NCBI RefSeq assembly: GCF_030052815.1
Contig: NC_079510.1
Location: forward strand, 27,667,823 to 27,731,822
DNA from: Hevea brasiliensis
Lineage: Eukaryota > Streptophyta > Magnoliopsida > Malpighiales > Euphorbiaceae
Length of the DNA: 64,000 nt
Direction of reading: 5' to 3'
Part shown: one piece after another, positions 1 to 9,152 of the stretch
Layout: every line of letters begins with the position of its first letter
Numbering within the stretch: position 1 is the stretch's first letter
Notes under the pieces: model-generated
What the model was told of the DNA's origin: nothing
Seen by the model: the letters and a program-made list of their open reading frames with translations, nothing else
Database searches by the model: none
Position numbers and translations under genes: made by a program

Positions 1-66
1 TTTATATTCTTCAATTTTAACTTTTACCCTCATCTTCAATTTCCTCCTTGATAATTTTTTATTATG

Positions 67-71
67 ATCCT
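67..71. repeat. 5' target-site duplication (ATCCT) of the Ogre-like element
   Basis: ATCCT directly precedes the 5' LTR and is repeated at 24300-24304 directly after the 3' LTR. Five base pairs is the usual duplication size for Ty3/gypsy integrases. Bases 1-66 upstream are AT-rich flank with no visible feature. Confidence 0.93.
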
Positions 72-652
72 TGTCGACACCATATTTTGGCCGATCCCCA
101 GAATCAATAAATTTCGAAGCCGATCCCCAACACTAAGTCTCTCCTTGCCAAACAACTACATTTCCGATCCCTTTTCAAAAGAACAGAATCCATACTAAGT
201 CCCCATCAGTTAAAGCCATACCGGTCTCTTAAACCAATTATCGAGTTCTTTGGCCAAGTCAAATACATTCCCGATCTCTCTTGACAAACGAAATTGAACC
301 AACACTAGATCTTTGTCGCCAGTCTTATTGCCGATCTCCTTTTATAAAAAAAAGGTTTGGAAAATAATTGTTAGGAATAATCAAAGGTTCCAATCCGGTT
401 TAATGATGATCTCGACCTTAGGTGTTCAAGCCAAATTTACAATTTTAATTAAGTCCCGTTTAGCGTTAGTTCCCTACCGATCTCATGCTTATTGTGTTTT
501 CCGATCTCTTACACTTTAGACTAATAATCACTTTTAGTTGTTTTACTATACTCAGACAATCAAATACTTGAGCAATTCAGAGATTTTCTGATCACATCCA
601 ATCATTGAACAAAAAGGGATTTCATTTCATTTCATATTAAAATTTGTACAAG

Positions 653-2509
653 TCATTCACCCCCAGCCTGAGTTACATTTTGCTCATTTCCTCTCTCACC
701 CTCGGCCTCCTCCTCGCTTTCTTCTTCATCTTGGGGAGCCAGGTCTACCATCCAAGTGAAATCCTCCTCAGGATATCGCTTCCTGAGCTCGGCCAAGAGG
801 TCCCTGTGAGCATTTACATAAGCGCCAGCCTCCCATGTTACCGCCTCTTCCTCTTTTGCTTTGAGCTCTTCAGTGAGGTGAGCAACTTCGCCAGCCCAAA
901 GCGCTTGGACTTCTTCAACAGCATGATCTCGCTCGGCCAGAAACTTGAGCCTGTTCGGCCAGCTTATCCTCATAGAACTTCATTCGCCCCTCAATTTGTG
1001 ATATGTAGTTCTGAGCCGATGACAGTTGGGATCGGAGAGAAGTCACCTCATGACCCATCTTCTCGACCTCCTTACCCAGGCGGTGAGCCTTCTCCCGGAC
1101 CATGTGCTGGTTCACCAAGCACTCTACGTTCAGGCTCATAGATCTGGTTAAGATGTCATCAAGGTTATCTAGAGACAGCCTATCCCGATCTTCTCGAAGG
1201 CAGATGGAAAACACCAAGACCTTAGCGAAACCCGGGTTTTCTCGAACCGTGCGATTCTTTTCCAGCGAGTGGATCAAGACTTGGGCACCGCGGGAAAGGG
1301 ACCGCGGGAAAGGGACTTCACAGGAGGTTGGGAAGGACCCCCTTCCGCACTCGGAGCGACTGGAGGAGGTGGAGGCGGCTCTTCTCGGTGAGGAGGAGAT
1401 CGGACCATTTCTATGACCGGAGGTCCAGAAGGTTGAGACGAGCCTTCTTGTATTTCCCCGGGCTCATGACCAGGCATTTGAAGCAGCTCGGAACGCTTCA
1501 TCACCCGTACCTTCCGGGAGATCTCTCTCTTCCGCTTCCGGCTCTCCTTGGAGGCTTCGCCGCTTGCCATACCTGCACAAAGAAGAGGTCAGTGAGATCG
1601 CTAAGGTCCTGAGATCTGAGATGTAGAAAATACCGATGCCGAGGTCAGAGAGCTGAAGCCCGCGATCTTTGCCGGTGATCAACTCCATTGTCCAGTGATG
1701 AAGTTCGGTAGTCACTGCATCCAAGCAAGAGAACTTCTCTCTGCTCGCCTGTTCTTTCAGCTCCATCACCATCAGGCCTTCCTCCCTATTCAATACGAGA
1801 TGCTTCGGAATTAAGGGGCCTTGGTGTAGCCAGCTACGAGGGAAACCCTCAAAGCCGTTCGGAATTTTGCTCCTTAGAATGAAGAAGCGGTTCTTCCAAT
1901 TTTTCAGGGAGGAGGGCAGATCGGTGAAAAGCCCGCAATGTGGCTTCGCTGAAAGAAACAGTACTCGTCGTCCTTTCGACAAGTTAATCTATGCAGTTCG
2001 GCGAATACCTTAGGCGTAGGACGGAATCCCTTAGCTTGGCAGAGGCCTCGGAAGGCTACTAAGATCCACCACGAGTTCGGGTGAACTTGGGCTATGCACA
2101 CTTGATGAAATTTTAAGACTTCCTTAAAGAAGTCGTCAAGAGGGAACCACAGCCCGGCTTTCAACTGTTTTTCGTATACTATAATCATGTCGTTCTCTTC
2201 GAAGAAATGATCGGCCCGGTGATCGCCGTGACACCGGATAAGTTCGTATGAATCAGGCTCAATGTTGTACTCCTGGCTGAATGACTGCAGGTTGGTTTCT
2301 TGCAAGATAGATGGCAGCTCATCCATGGGAAGATTCTCTCTCCCTGAAGAAGGTGCATGCCTTGATGATGCTGCTTGCCCCCGAGCTGGAACGGAGACCC
2401 TAGGGGGTTCAGGTCGCGCGCTTGACCCGACCACCTCTACTTCAGCAGACGACCACGAGAACTGAATGGAAGGAGGGCTCGTCGCTCTCTGACCCTCGGC
2501 GCCGCTCAT
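653..2509 (-). pseudogene. Antisense LTR gene, 5' copy: Transposase_28-like domain plus coiled coil
   Basis: Read on the minus strand from ATG 2509-2507 (start MSGAEGQ). The N-terminal 80-100 residues are Ser/Pro-rich. A globular part follows with the motif HPNSWWILVAFRGLC, which resembles the plant 'putative gypsy type transposon' family (Transposase_28, PF04195). The C-terminal 250 residues or so are Pro-rich, then a Glu/Lys/Leu/Gln coiled coil ending in an acidic tail. A 61-bp GT-AG interval (1573-1633) joins the two halves in frame. Lesions here: a one-base loss near 1950, a 14-bp tandem duplication near 1288-1315 and an extra A near 944. A TATA box lies upstream. The biochemical role is unknown. 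The family assignment rests on motif recognition only. Confidence 0.72.
1573..1633 (-). other. Candidate 61-bp intron in the antisense LTR gene
   Basis: On the minus strand the interval begins GTATTTTC and ends TTTGTGCAG. Removing 61 nt puts the upstream frame (ending DLGI) in frame with MASGEASKES downstream. The other LTR has the same interval at 19872-19932. At 61 bp it is near or below the usual lower limit for plant introns, so an upstream alternative donor is possible. Confidence 0.5.
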
Positions 2510-2664
2510 TTTCAAAGGAAATAAAGAATTTAAACTAAAAGAATGATCAAAACCCTTACCGGAGCTTGATCGGTGTCGAAAGAACTTGAGAAAATGAGAG
2601 AATTTTGAAGTTGTTCGCGAGAGACTGAAAATGACATAAGGGAGCAACTGGCTTACCCCACCCC

Positions 2665-2672
2665 TATTTATA
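2665..2672 (-). promoter_or_regulatory. TATA box (TATAAATA) for the antisense LTR gene, 5' copy
   Basis: TATAAATA on the minus strand lies about 155 nt upstream of the MSGAEGQ start codon, giving a predicted start of transcription near 2640 and a 5' UTR of about 130 nt. It is preserved in the 3' LTR at 20964-20971. It points away from the sense promoter at 4270, so the U3 carries divergent promoters about 1.6 kb apart. Confidence 0.6.
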
Positions 2673-2961
2673 CTCGTCCGAGCATTTAATGCTCATGATG
2701 TTCCAAGCAACGCATCGGTTAGCGGGACTCGCCGGGACTCGCCAGCTGTTCTGACACGTCTCACGAATATTCTAAAAATTCCATAAGGAGAGACTGGCTA
2801 GTCAGGGATCGGCTAATTAAGGCGAATGTTGGGAAGTACGGATCAGTTAAGGGTTGTTCAGTTAGGAACCAGATCGGATAAACACATCAGAGATCGGAAA
2901 ATAATCAATGCAATAATAATAAAATGACAGTTGTCAAAATAAATTTTATTTCCGAAAAGAT

Positions 2962-3095
2962 CTGATTACATCATTTGGGCGATCTCTAGAGATCGGATTA
3001 CATTAAAGGTCTAACTACATCATTTGGGCGATCTCTAGAGATCGGATTACATTAACGATCTGATTACATCATAAGAGCGATCTTTGGAGATCGGT
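2962..3095. repeat. Three repeats with a 16-bp palindrome between the divergent LTR promoters
   Basis: Three units of about 50-58 bp share ATCATTTGGGCGATC-type sequence. Two contain the perfect palindrome CGATCTCTAGAGATCG (2980-2995 and 3029-3044), and the third an imperfect version (3078-3093). The copy in the 3' LTR has palindromes at 21269-21284 and 21318-21333. Position between two opposing TATA boxes suggests a bidirectional control element; this is inference. Confidence 0.7.
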
Positions 3096-4269
3096 GGAAC
3101 ATCCCATCTAAAAGGCCTATGTCAAAGCCTAGTCTCGTGGCTAAGTCAAAAGATGTGTTTGATCAGGAGACCGGCTGTTGACATCGGATAGATGTACAGC
3201 TTAGATGGGGGGACTATGACTCTCATAAGAATGAGAGAGGTCGTCATCAAAGTTACCGCTCAAAACCGAGCCGTTGTCGGAACACCCAGTGCGGTGAGGA
3301 GCCAGATGAACACCAGGGAGCAGTCACCGGTGTTAAGGGGAATATTAGCAGTCTTCTCGCTCGAAATCAGTTCGCCGATTGTACCGGTTGAACGATTTGA
3401 GATCGACACGATCGAAGTCCTCGATCCAGGTCGGTAAGTTAGTCCGATTCTCTTACTGTCATCAAATGAGGTTACCATAATTCTCTGATCACCGGGATCA
3501 TAAATTTTCAGTCGGGGGATAAAAAGGACGATCGGGAAAAGATCAAAAACCACCATCATGGCCGGGATTACTACCAGAGCAATTAGAACAGGACGTGTGA
3601 GAAGGAAGAGGAGAAAATCAAATATGGAGGGCTTCCCGGTTGAAGGTATATATATAGGAAAATCTGAGCATTTATTGCTAAGCAGAAAACGAAGCGGTCG
3701 CTTCAGGAATTGAGGGAAATTAATACTTTAACTCAACTGAATCGGATGAAAGGACTGGAGTAGGAGAGATCGGAAAAGAAGAGTCCGGTATCAGAGATCG
3801 GAAAAGCAGCATGTTGAAAAGACCGAAAAGGAGGAGAGAGCGGAAAATAAAGAGAATAAGACGCCTACCGCTGTCGTCATAATCAGACCCGAGGTAGTTA
3901 AAGCGTTGCAGGTGAAATCTCAACCGCACGCCCGAATCGCCGCATTCGACAGTGCGAATATGTCATGACAGCGCTGCACCTTCCAATCTCCACCGTTGAT
4001 CTGACTTGTAAGGACGAGCCCGAGGCCCTTGGATCGAAGAAGAAGACGACAAGACCAGCGCCTTTCACTCCTAACCCTCGGATCGCCCCGGACAAGAGAA
4101 TTTGGGACCGTCAGATTACAAGGGAGAAAGGACAAATATTCTGAAAGGGATCCCAACCATTCGTTCTGATTCTCTTTAATTTCTGAGCCTCAGATCTTGT
4201 CCTTTAAAATCTCGACCCTCCATCTCCCTCAAAACAAATCCTGACCCTTCATGGAGAGCACCCGGTTCA

Positions 4270-4277
4270 TATAAATA
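4270..4277 (+). promoter_or_regulatory. Sense LTR promoter TATA box (TATAAATA)
   Basis: CATATAAATACC in the 5' LTR, conserved in the 3' LTR at 22566-22573. Transcription would begin near 4300, making U3 about 4.2 kb and R+U5 about 1.7 kb. It is the best TATA candidate upstream of the PBS on the plus strand. Confidence 0.65.
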
Positions 4278-4692
4278 CCTGCATGAGAACTGTTCAAAAA
4301 AAAAGAAAAAAAGAGAAAAAAGGATGAAAAATAATGAAATATAGCGGAAGGACTCTGAAACTTAATTCAGTTCGTCACTCTGTTATTTTGAACTTTCATA
4401 AGAAAAACTTTGGAAACCAGTTTTCTGAAGTATTTTCTTGCAAAGGGATTTTGAATACTGAAACTCTCCATTTTGAGTTCGTTCATTATTCTGTGACACT
4501 CTTACTTTCTGTCTTCATTTCCACTCCCGCTGTTCAAACTTAAATTCATTCAAACTCGGTTATTTTAACCTGACGGTATTTCGGCAAAGTGTCCTTCATC
4601 TCAAAGCGAACCTTAGTCCTCCGGCTATCAACCTGCAGTCCTATCACATTTTGTGATTCCGTAGTTATTTTAGTCGATTTGGCTCCTTACAG

Positions 4693-4855
4693 GTGAGTGT
4701 TTATATTGCTGCTCTATCAAATGCTCGTTTTATTTCCTTTATTTCTGTGTTTGTGATTTTCACCAAGTTAAAAAACGCGAAGAAGGTCATTCTCGAGTTT
4801 ATTTCTTTGTTAATCAGTTCATCCTTTTGTTAACCTTTATTACTTCTTAAAACAG
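4693..4855 (+). other. Candidate leader intron in R/U5 of the 5' LTR
   Basis: A strong donor CAG|GTGAGT at 4693 is followed after 163 bp by a T-rich stretch and acceptor TTAAAACAG|GAG ending at 4855. It lies in the untranslated leader downstream of the sense TATA and upstream of the PBS. In the 3' LTR the donor has lost two bases. Splicing is predicted from consensus only. Confidence 0.45.
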
Positions 4856-5278
4856 GAGTTCCGGTCCCGAATAGCGTAGAAGTAGTTAGACAAAATGTAG
4901 GTAACTGTGTTTTAAGCGTTTCTTTGAAATAATAGAAGGTCCGCATAACAAGTCAGGAAAATAGTAAAGTATTAGGCCAACATAGAAAACGATTGGGAAA
5001 ATGTCACAAAGCGAAATAAAACTAAATATTAGCTAAATGAATAGAACAGATCGGGTATCAAAAAGGTATTGGCTAGGCGACCACTCAGGAGGTCGGTAAA
5101 ATTCAGTTCAGTATCCCCTGTCTAGTCACGTGGTATCAAGGAGTTAAAAGAAGTTTTATTCCGATCCCTGGCACCCGTGAATATCAGAACCCTTGGTCTT
5201 AAGTTCTTATAATGTGTAGCCGTAATCAAACTTCAATCGGTCGGAAAAGTCCTTATCCGACCCCCATTAAAATATGAG

Positions 5279-5610
5279 AGATCGGAGGAGAGTTCTTATC
5301 CGATCCTCAAGCTAAAAATTTTAATAAAAGAGATCGGAGGAGAGTTCTTATCCGATTCTCACCTAAAATTTTAACAAATAATTTAAAAGAGGTCGGAGGA
5401 GAGTTCTTATCCGATCCTCAAGCTTAAAAATTTTAATAAATATTAAAGAGATCGGAGGAGAGTTCTTATCCGATTTTCACCTAAAGTTTTAACAAATAAT
5501 TTAAAAGAGGTCGGAGGAGAGTTCTTATCCGATTCTCAATCCAAATTATAACAAATATTTAATAAGTGATCGGAGGAGAGTTCTTATCCGATTCTCGAAT
5601 TGAATTCTAA
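5279..5610 (+). repeat. Tandem array, about 59 bp unit, in U5 of the 5' LTR
   Basis: Six units start near 5281, 5333, 5392, 5451, 5510 and 5569. Each contains (A/G)TCGGAGGAGAGTTCTTATCC followed by an AT-rich spacer. A degenerate unit lies just upstream near 5240. The GGAGGAGAG and GATCGG elements recur through the LTR. Confidence 0.85.
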
Positions 5611-6013
5611 TAAAATAGCTCTTCAAACAAAACTAATATACAACAGTAACTCACTAAGGTTGTCTCATTTACTTATGTATCTGGGTAATCCGAATTAGTG
5701 AAAAATCAAATATTCCTTTTGTCAAAAGGATTAACATTTCCATTCAAGCCCTCTTAACTATCAATCCTAATTTATAAAGAACGCGAAGTTAAATCTGCTT
5801 ACCCTTATTGAGGGACGAGGTGGGGTGCCTAACACCTTCCTCACCCGTTTACGGACCCCGAACCTAGAATCTCTGTTTTGAAGTGGTTTCATTTTAATTT
5901 ATTCTCGCAAATGGTTTTCTTTAATTTCCCTCAAAATTAAAGTGGCGACTCCTCACTCTTTCCCACTTCGGTGAGTGATCGTCCAGGCGACCGCAAAACA
6001 CCTTGCGACAGCT

Positions 6014-6031
6014 TGGCGACTCCACTGGGGA
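6014..6031 (+). promoter_or_regulatory. Primer binding site (TGGCGACTCCACTGGGGA)
   Basis: Starts with TGG three bases after the 5' LTR end, as expected for pairing with a tRNA 3' CCA. The sequence matches the PBS type of Tat/Ogre elements. The primer tRNA is probably tRNA-Arg by analogy with described Ogre elements, but I did not match it to a tRNA sequence. Confidence 0.8.
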
Positions 6032-6882
6032 GTATTATAACTTAACTCCGGTCTAGAGGTCCAAAAGTAGATTTAATTTTTCGATCAAATTATAGTTAGG
6101 TGGGCTAACCCGGCAATATTTTATACGTTAATTATTGATTATTCCTACTAACTGTTTTGCTTGTCTTGCTTGTTTTACTTCCTACAACGCTCTTCGTTTG
6201 AAAAAAAAAGGGGAAAAAGAAAGAAAAATCCCCCTATATTGGGAAGAGGTAAAGGTGTCCCTTCACACACTGAACACTCACACGATGTCCTCACACACTT
6301 CAGTCCTATACCCGGGCTTTCTTACCCTTTTAGGAAAATAGGAGGGGGTCATGTAGCGGTACCCGTGGGTTTTACCCCGTTAGTATCCGTGAAGGCTTCT
6401 GCTCAGATTGAAACTTGTTCTATTCACTGCGATACCCGTGGAACTCTCCCGATAGTATCATGGGGAATAGAATGGGGCTCTACTATTTACAGTAGGGGCA
6501 ATTTGGGAACCTATAGCTTTTAGAAAATTAGACCTTGAGCTTAAACTATCACGATAGCTGGAAGCCGTAGCAAGCTACCCTATAAGATAGAACTATCCAA
6601 TTAAGTAGCACCCAGCCGGTACTAGTACTCTCCGTATTTTAGGACAAAAGGGGCATACTTACTCTTACCCTATTCTTTTTGTGTTCTATTTAGTTCTTAT
6701 TTTTTAGGGTAATCTTGGATCATGCCGTTAAGAAACCCTACACACTTTCCTACTTTGATAAATGTGTAGGTGTCACTCTGTCAACAGTATAATTCAAGAT
6801 TACCTGAATTTATCCCGTTAACAAGTTTTTCCTGCAGGCATCACCCAAATAAGGTCTGTAAAAGGATAAGCATCATTTTAAC
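6032..6882 (+). other. Ogre leader between PBS and ORF1
   Basis: Untranslated leader of about 850 bp with no credible gene. A pyrimidine-rich tract followed by CAG (TTTTTCCTGCAG, ending 6837) precedes ORF1 by about 45 nt and could act as a splice acceptor for the donor at 4693. The open frame around 6161-6523 has no recognisable motif. Confidence 0.6.
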
Positions 6883-8777
6883 ATGGCATCCTCGAGTCAG
6901 TCGGCAGAAGAAGTTCTTAAATCAGGACAGAATGCTAAACCATAGCCCAAAAATAGTTCAATGCCCCTACAAAATGATACCAGCTCATTTCCTCTACTAG
7001 ACCTGAGCAAGATTGAAGTCAGGATGAACAGTCTCGAGGGTCTGGCCAATGGTTGGAAGTCATTTCCCGATCAGGTCAAAGCACAATTTGAGAAGAAATA
7101 TAGGAGGATTGCAACCTTGATACAAGTCAAAGTTCAAGTCCCGGTACTAAAGGCTATGTTGCCAGTTTGGAATCCTAAGTTTGGGGTGTTCTCTTTCAAC
7201 GACATTGATACTGCTCCCACTATGGAAGAATATCAAGCGTTGCTAGAAATCCCTTATGCGGCGCAGAATCGGATTTACCTACACCTCGAACATAGGCAAA
7301 CCTGGAAACGATTAACACATATGCTGGGGATTCCACCAGAAGAAGTAAAGGCGAGGGAAACTGTCAAAGGAAACACGCATGGATGGTATTGGACTTATCT
7401 CAAGAAGGGGCTAGATCAATGTATCCAAAATGAGCAATGGGATCAAGCTTCATTGATATTCGCTTTAGCAGTCTACGGCCTGATCTTGTTCCTTGGACCT
7501 TCCGGAATTATAACATGCGGTGTTGTAGAAATGTTCTGGGCAGTGGAGAAACAAAAGGTCAATTCAATACCGGCAATTCTTGCCGAGACTTTCTTAACCC
7601 TTACTTACTGCAGACAACAAGGCAAGGGGTCCATTAAGTATTGTTTTCAATTGTTGCATCTCTGGAGTATCAGTCATATGTGTCCTGTGGAGACAAAGGG
7701 ATTGACTTGATAACTTGACCAGCCTCTCATCGAGAAAATGACCCGATTAGTGATCAGCCCAAAGGATGAGCCGCAGTGGCAAAGATGGATTTTGAGCTTC
7801 AGCAACCATAACTATTGTTGGAGGAAATTATGGACGTCAGGTCAATCAATTTTGGTCGGCACAGGGGGTAATCAATCAGTATCCCTAATCGGAATGATCG
7901 GATACACAAGTTACACTCCGGCATTAGTAATGAGACAGTTTGGCTCAACACAGTCCAGAATCAACATAGAAAAATATCACCAAGGTCATTTCTACCATGA
8001 GCTCAAGGAAGAGGAAGGGTTGAAAGTAGCCCGCAAATCTTGGGAAAACATCACTCTGGTGGAGAGGTCACCTAAAGGCCCAAGTGCTACGGGCGATTAT
8101 CTTGAATGGAGGGCTGACAGGGATCAAGAACACTCGACTGCAGATCCAACGAAATCAGAAGACAGCAACCCTCGCCGAGACGTCTTATCAGAAGAAGCTA
8201 GCAATCATTTGGCCGATTCCCTACAAAAGGCAAACATCGAAAACTCGCAACTGCAAGAATAAATAAAGCAATTGGAGGATTAACAGCAAAACCTTAAAAG
8301 AAAAGTGAAAAGGCTCAGGGAAGAGGCAAGGGCCGAAAAGATGGGCTTCGAAGAGCAAGAGGCACGGTGGGAAAAGGAAAAAGCTCTCTCCAAGCTCTGG
8401 TAAAAGAAGTAGAAGTACAGAATAGTAAGTTTCAGGAAAAAATGAAATACCAAGAGATACTCGTAGAAGAGTATAAACGAGAAAACAAAAAGAAGAAGCT
8501 CGAATTGAAGGAACAGGCACTACTCATCAACGATATTCTGAAAGAATGTGCTAAGGAAAGAAAGGAAAAAGAAAGACAAGCCGCTCTCTATCAAGAGCTG
8601 AAAGAAAATGTTGACCAGCTGGAGAGAACGATAGCACAGGGAAAACAAGAACTCCTACCTGAATCCGAGTATGCTCTGAAAGCATTCGACCCTGCCAAAC
8701 AAGAAGAAAGGTTATACAAGTATCTCAGAAAATGTCATCTCATTATAAAGAACCTCCCTGAGCTTAGGCCAATGTAA
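6883..8777 (+). pseudogene. ORF1: Ogre ORF1, DUF7745-like protein with C-terminal coiled coil (broken)
   Basis: The extra ORF upstream of gag that distinguishes Ogre elements; function unknown. I place the start at ATG 6883 (MASSSQSAEEVLKSG), in frame with the longer stretch from 6961. About residues 60-260 include FSFNDIDTAPTMEEYQALLE, the signature I associate with the plant DUF7745 family. The last 160 residues or so (from about 8260) are Lys/Glu/Leu-rich and predicted coiled coil. Lesions: TAG 6943-6945, adjacent TGA-TAA 7708-7713, TAA 8260-8262 and 8281-8283, and a frameshift between about 8367 and 8400. Intact length would be about 630 residues. Confidence 0.8.
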
Positions 8778-9152
8778 AGAATGCTGTGTACAAATTATTC
8801 AGTTAATAGAATGATTTTTGGGCCATTGTTTAGCAAAATGATGAATGAATAGTATGACTCCCGTAGGAACCCCTCGCCGGGGTCATGCGAAAAATTGGAT
8901 GTGCCATATGGATAGGTATCATAGATGCGCATTCAATCCAGTCATTCACAGTCAGACTATCGAACGATGCCATGATAAAATTGATACAATTATCCTTCTG
9001 CAGACTCCATTTTGGCTCCCGAATGCCACTGTATCCTTTGTCTGAACCAGGACCCTTAGTTTTTTTTACAAAATTCAAAATTTATTAAAATTTTTTTTAC
9101 CTCCTTACAGAAAATCAATATTGCTTCAAACAAAGCAAGTCTGACCAAGCAC
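8778..9152 (+). other. Spacer between ORF1 and gag-pro with acceptor-like site
   Basis: No coding support. A T-rich tract followed by ACCTCCTTACAG ends at 9110, 43 nt before the gag ATG. It is a plausible acceptor for a spliced gag-pol message that skips ORF1. Confidence 0.45.

Larger units (their letters stand above)
72..6010 (+). repeat. 5' LTR of the Ogre-like element (5939 bp)
   Basis: The U3 is about 4.2 kb and ends at a TATA box near 4270; R plus U5 takes the remaining 1.7 kb or so. U3 is unusually long because it contains an antisense gene (653-2509) and a spacer rich in GATCGG/CCGATC hexamers. U5 contains a tandem array of about 59 bp. Relative to the 3' LTR it shows a 14-bp tandem duplication near 1288-1315, loss of 14 bp near 660, and an extra copy of a short GGGACTCGCC unit near 2725-2745. 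Confidence 0.95.

Noticed and set aside
644..1141. Long plus-strand open frame at the start of the Ogre LTR
   Set aside because: It is the complementary frame of the antisense coiled-coil gene (low-complexity Glu/Leu codons read backwards) and has no motif of its own.
6161..6523. Open frame of 120 codons in the Ogre leader
   Set aside because: No recognisable domain, basic low-complexity start, and it lies in the untranslated leader of a known element architecture.
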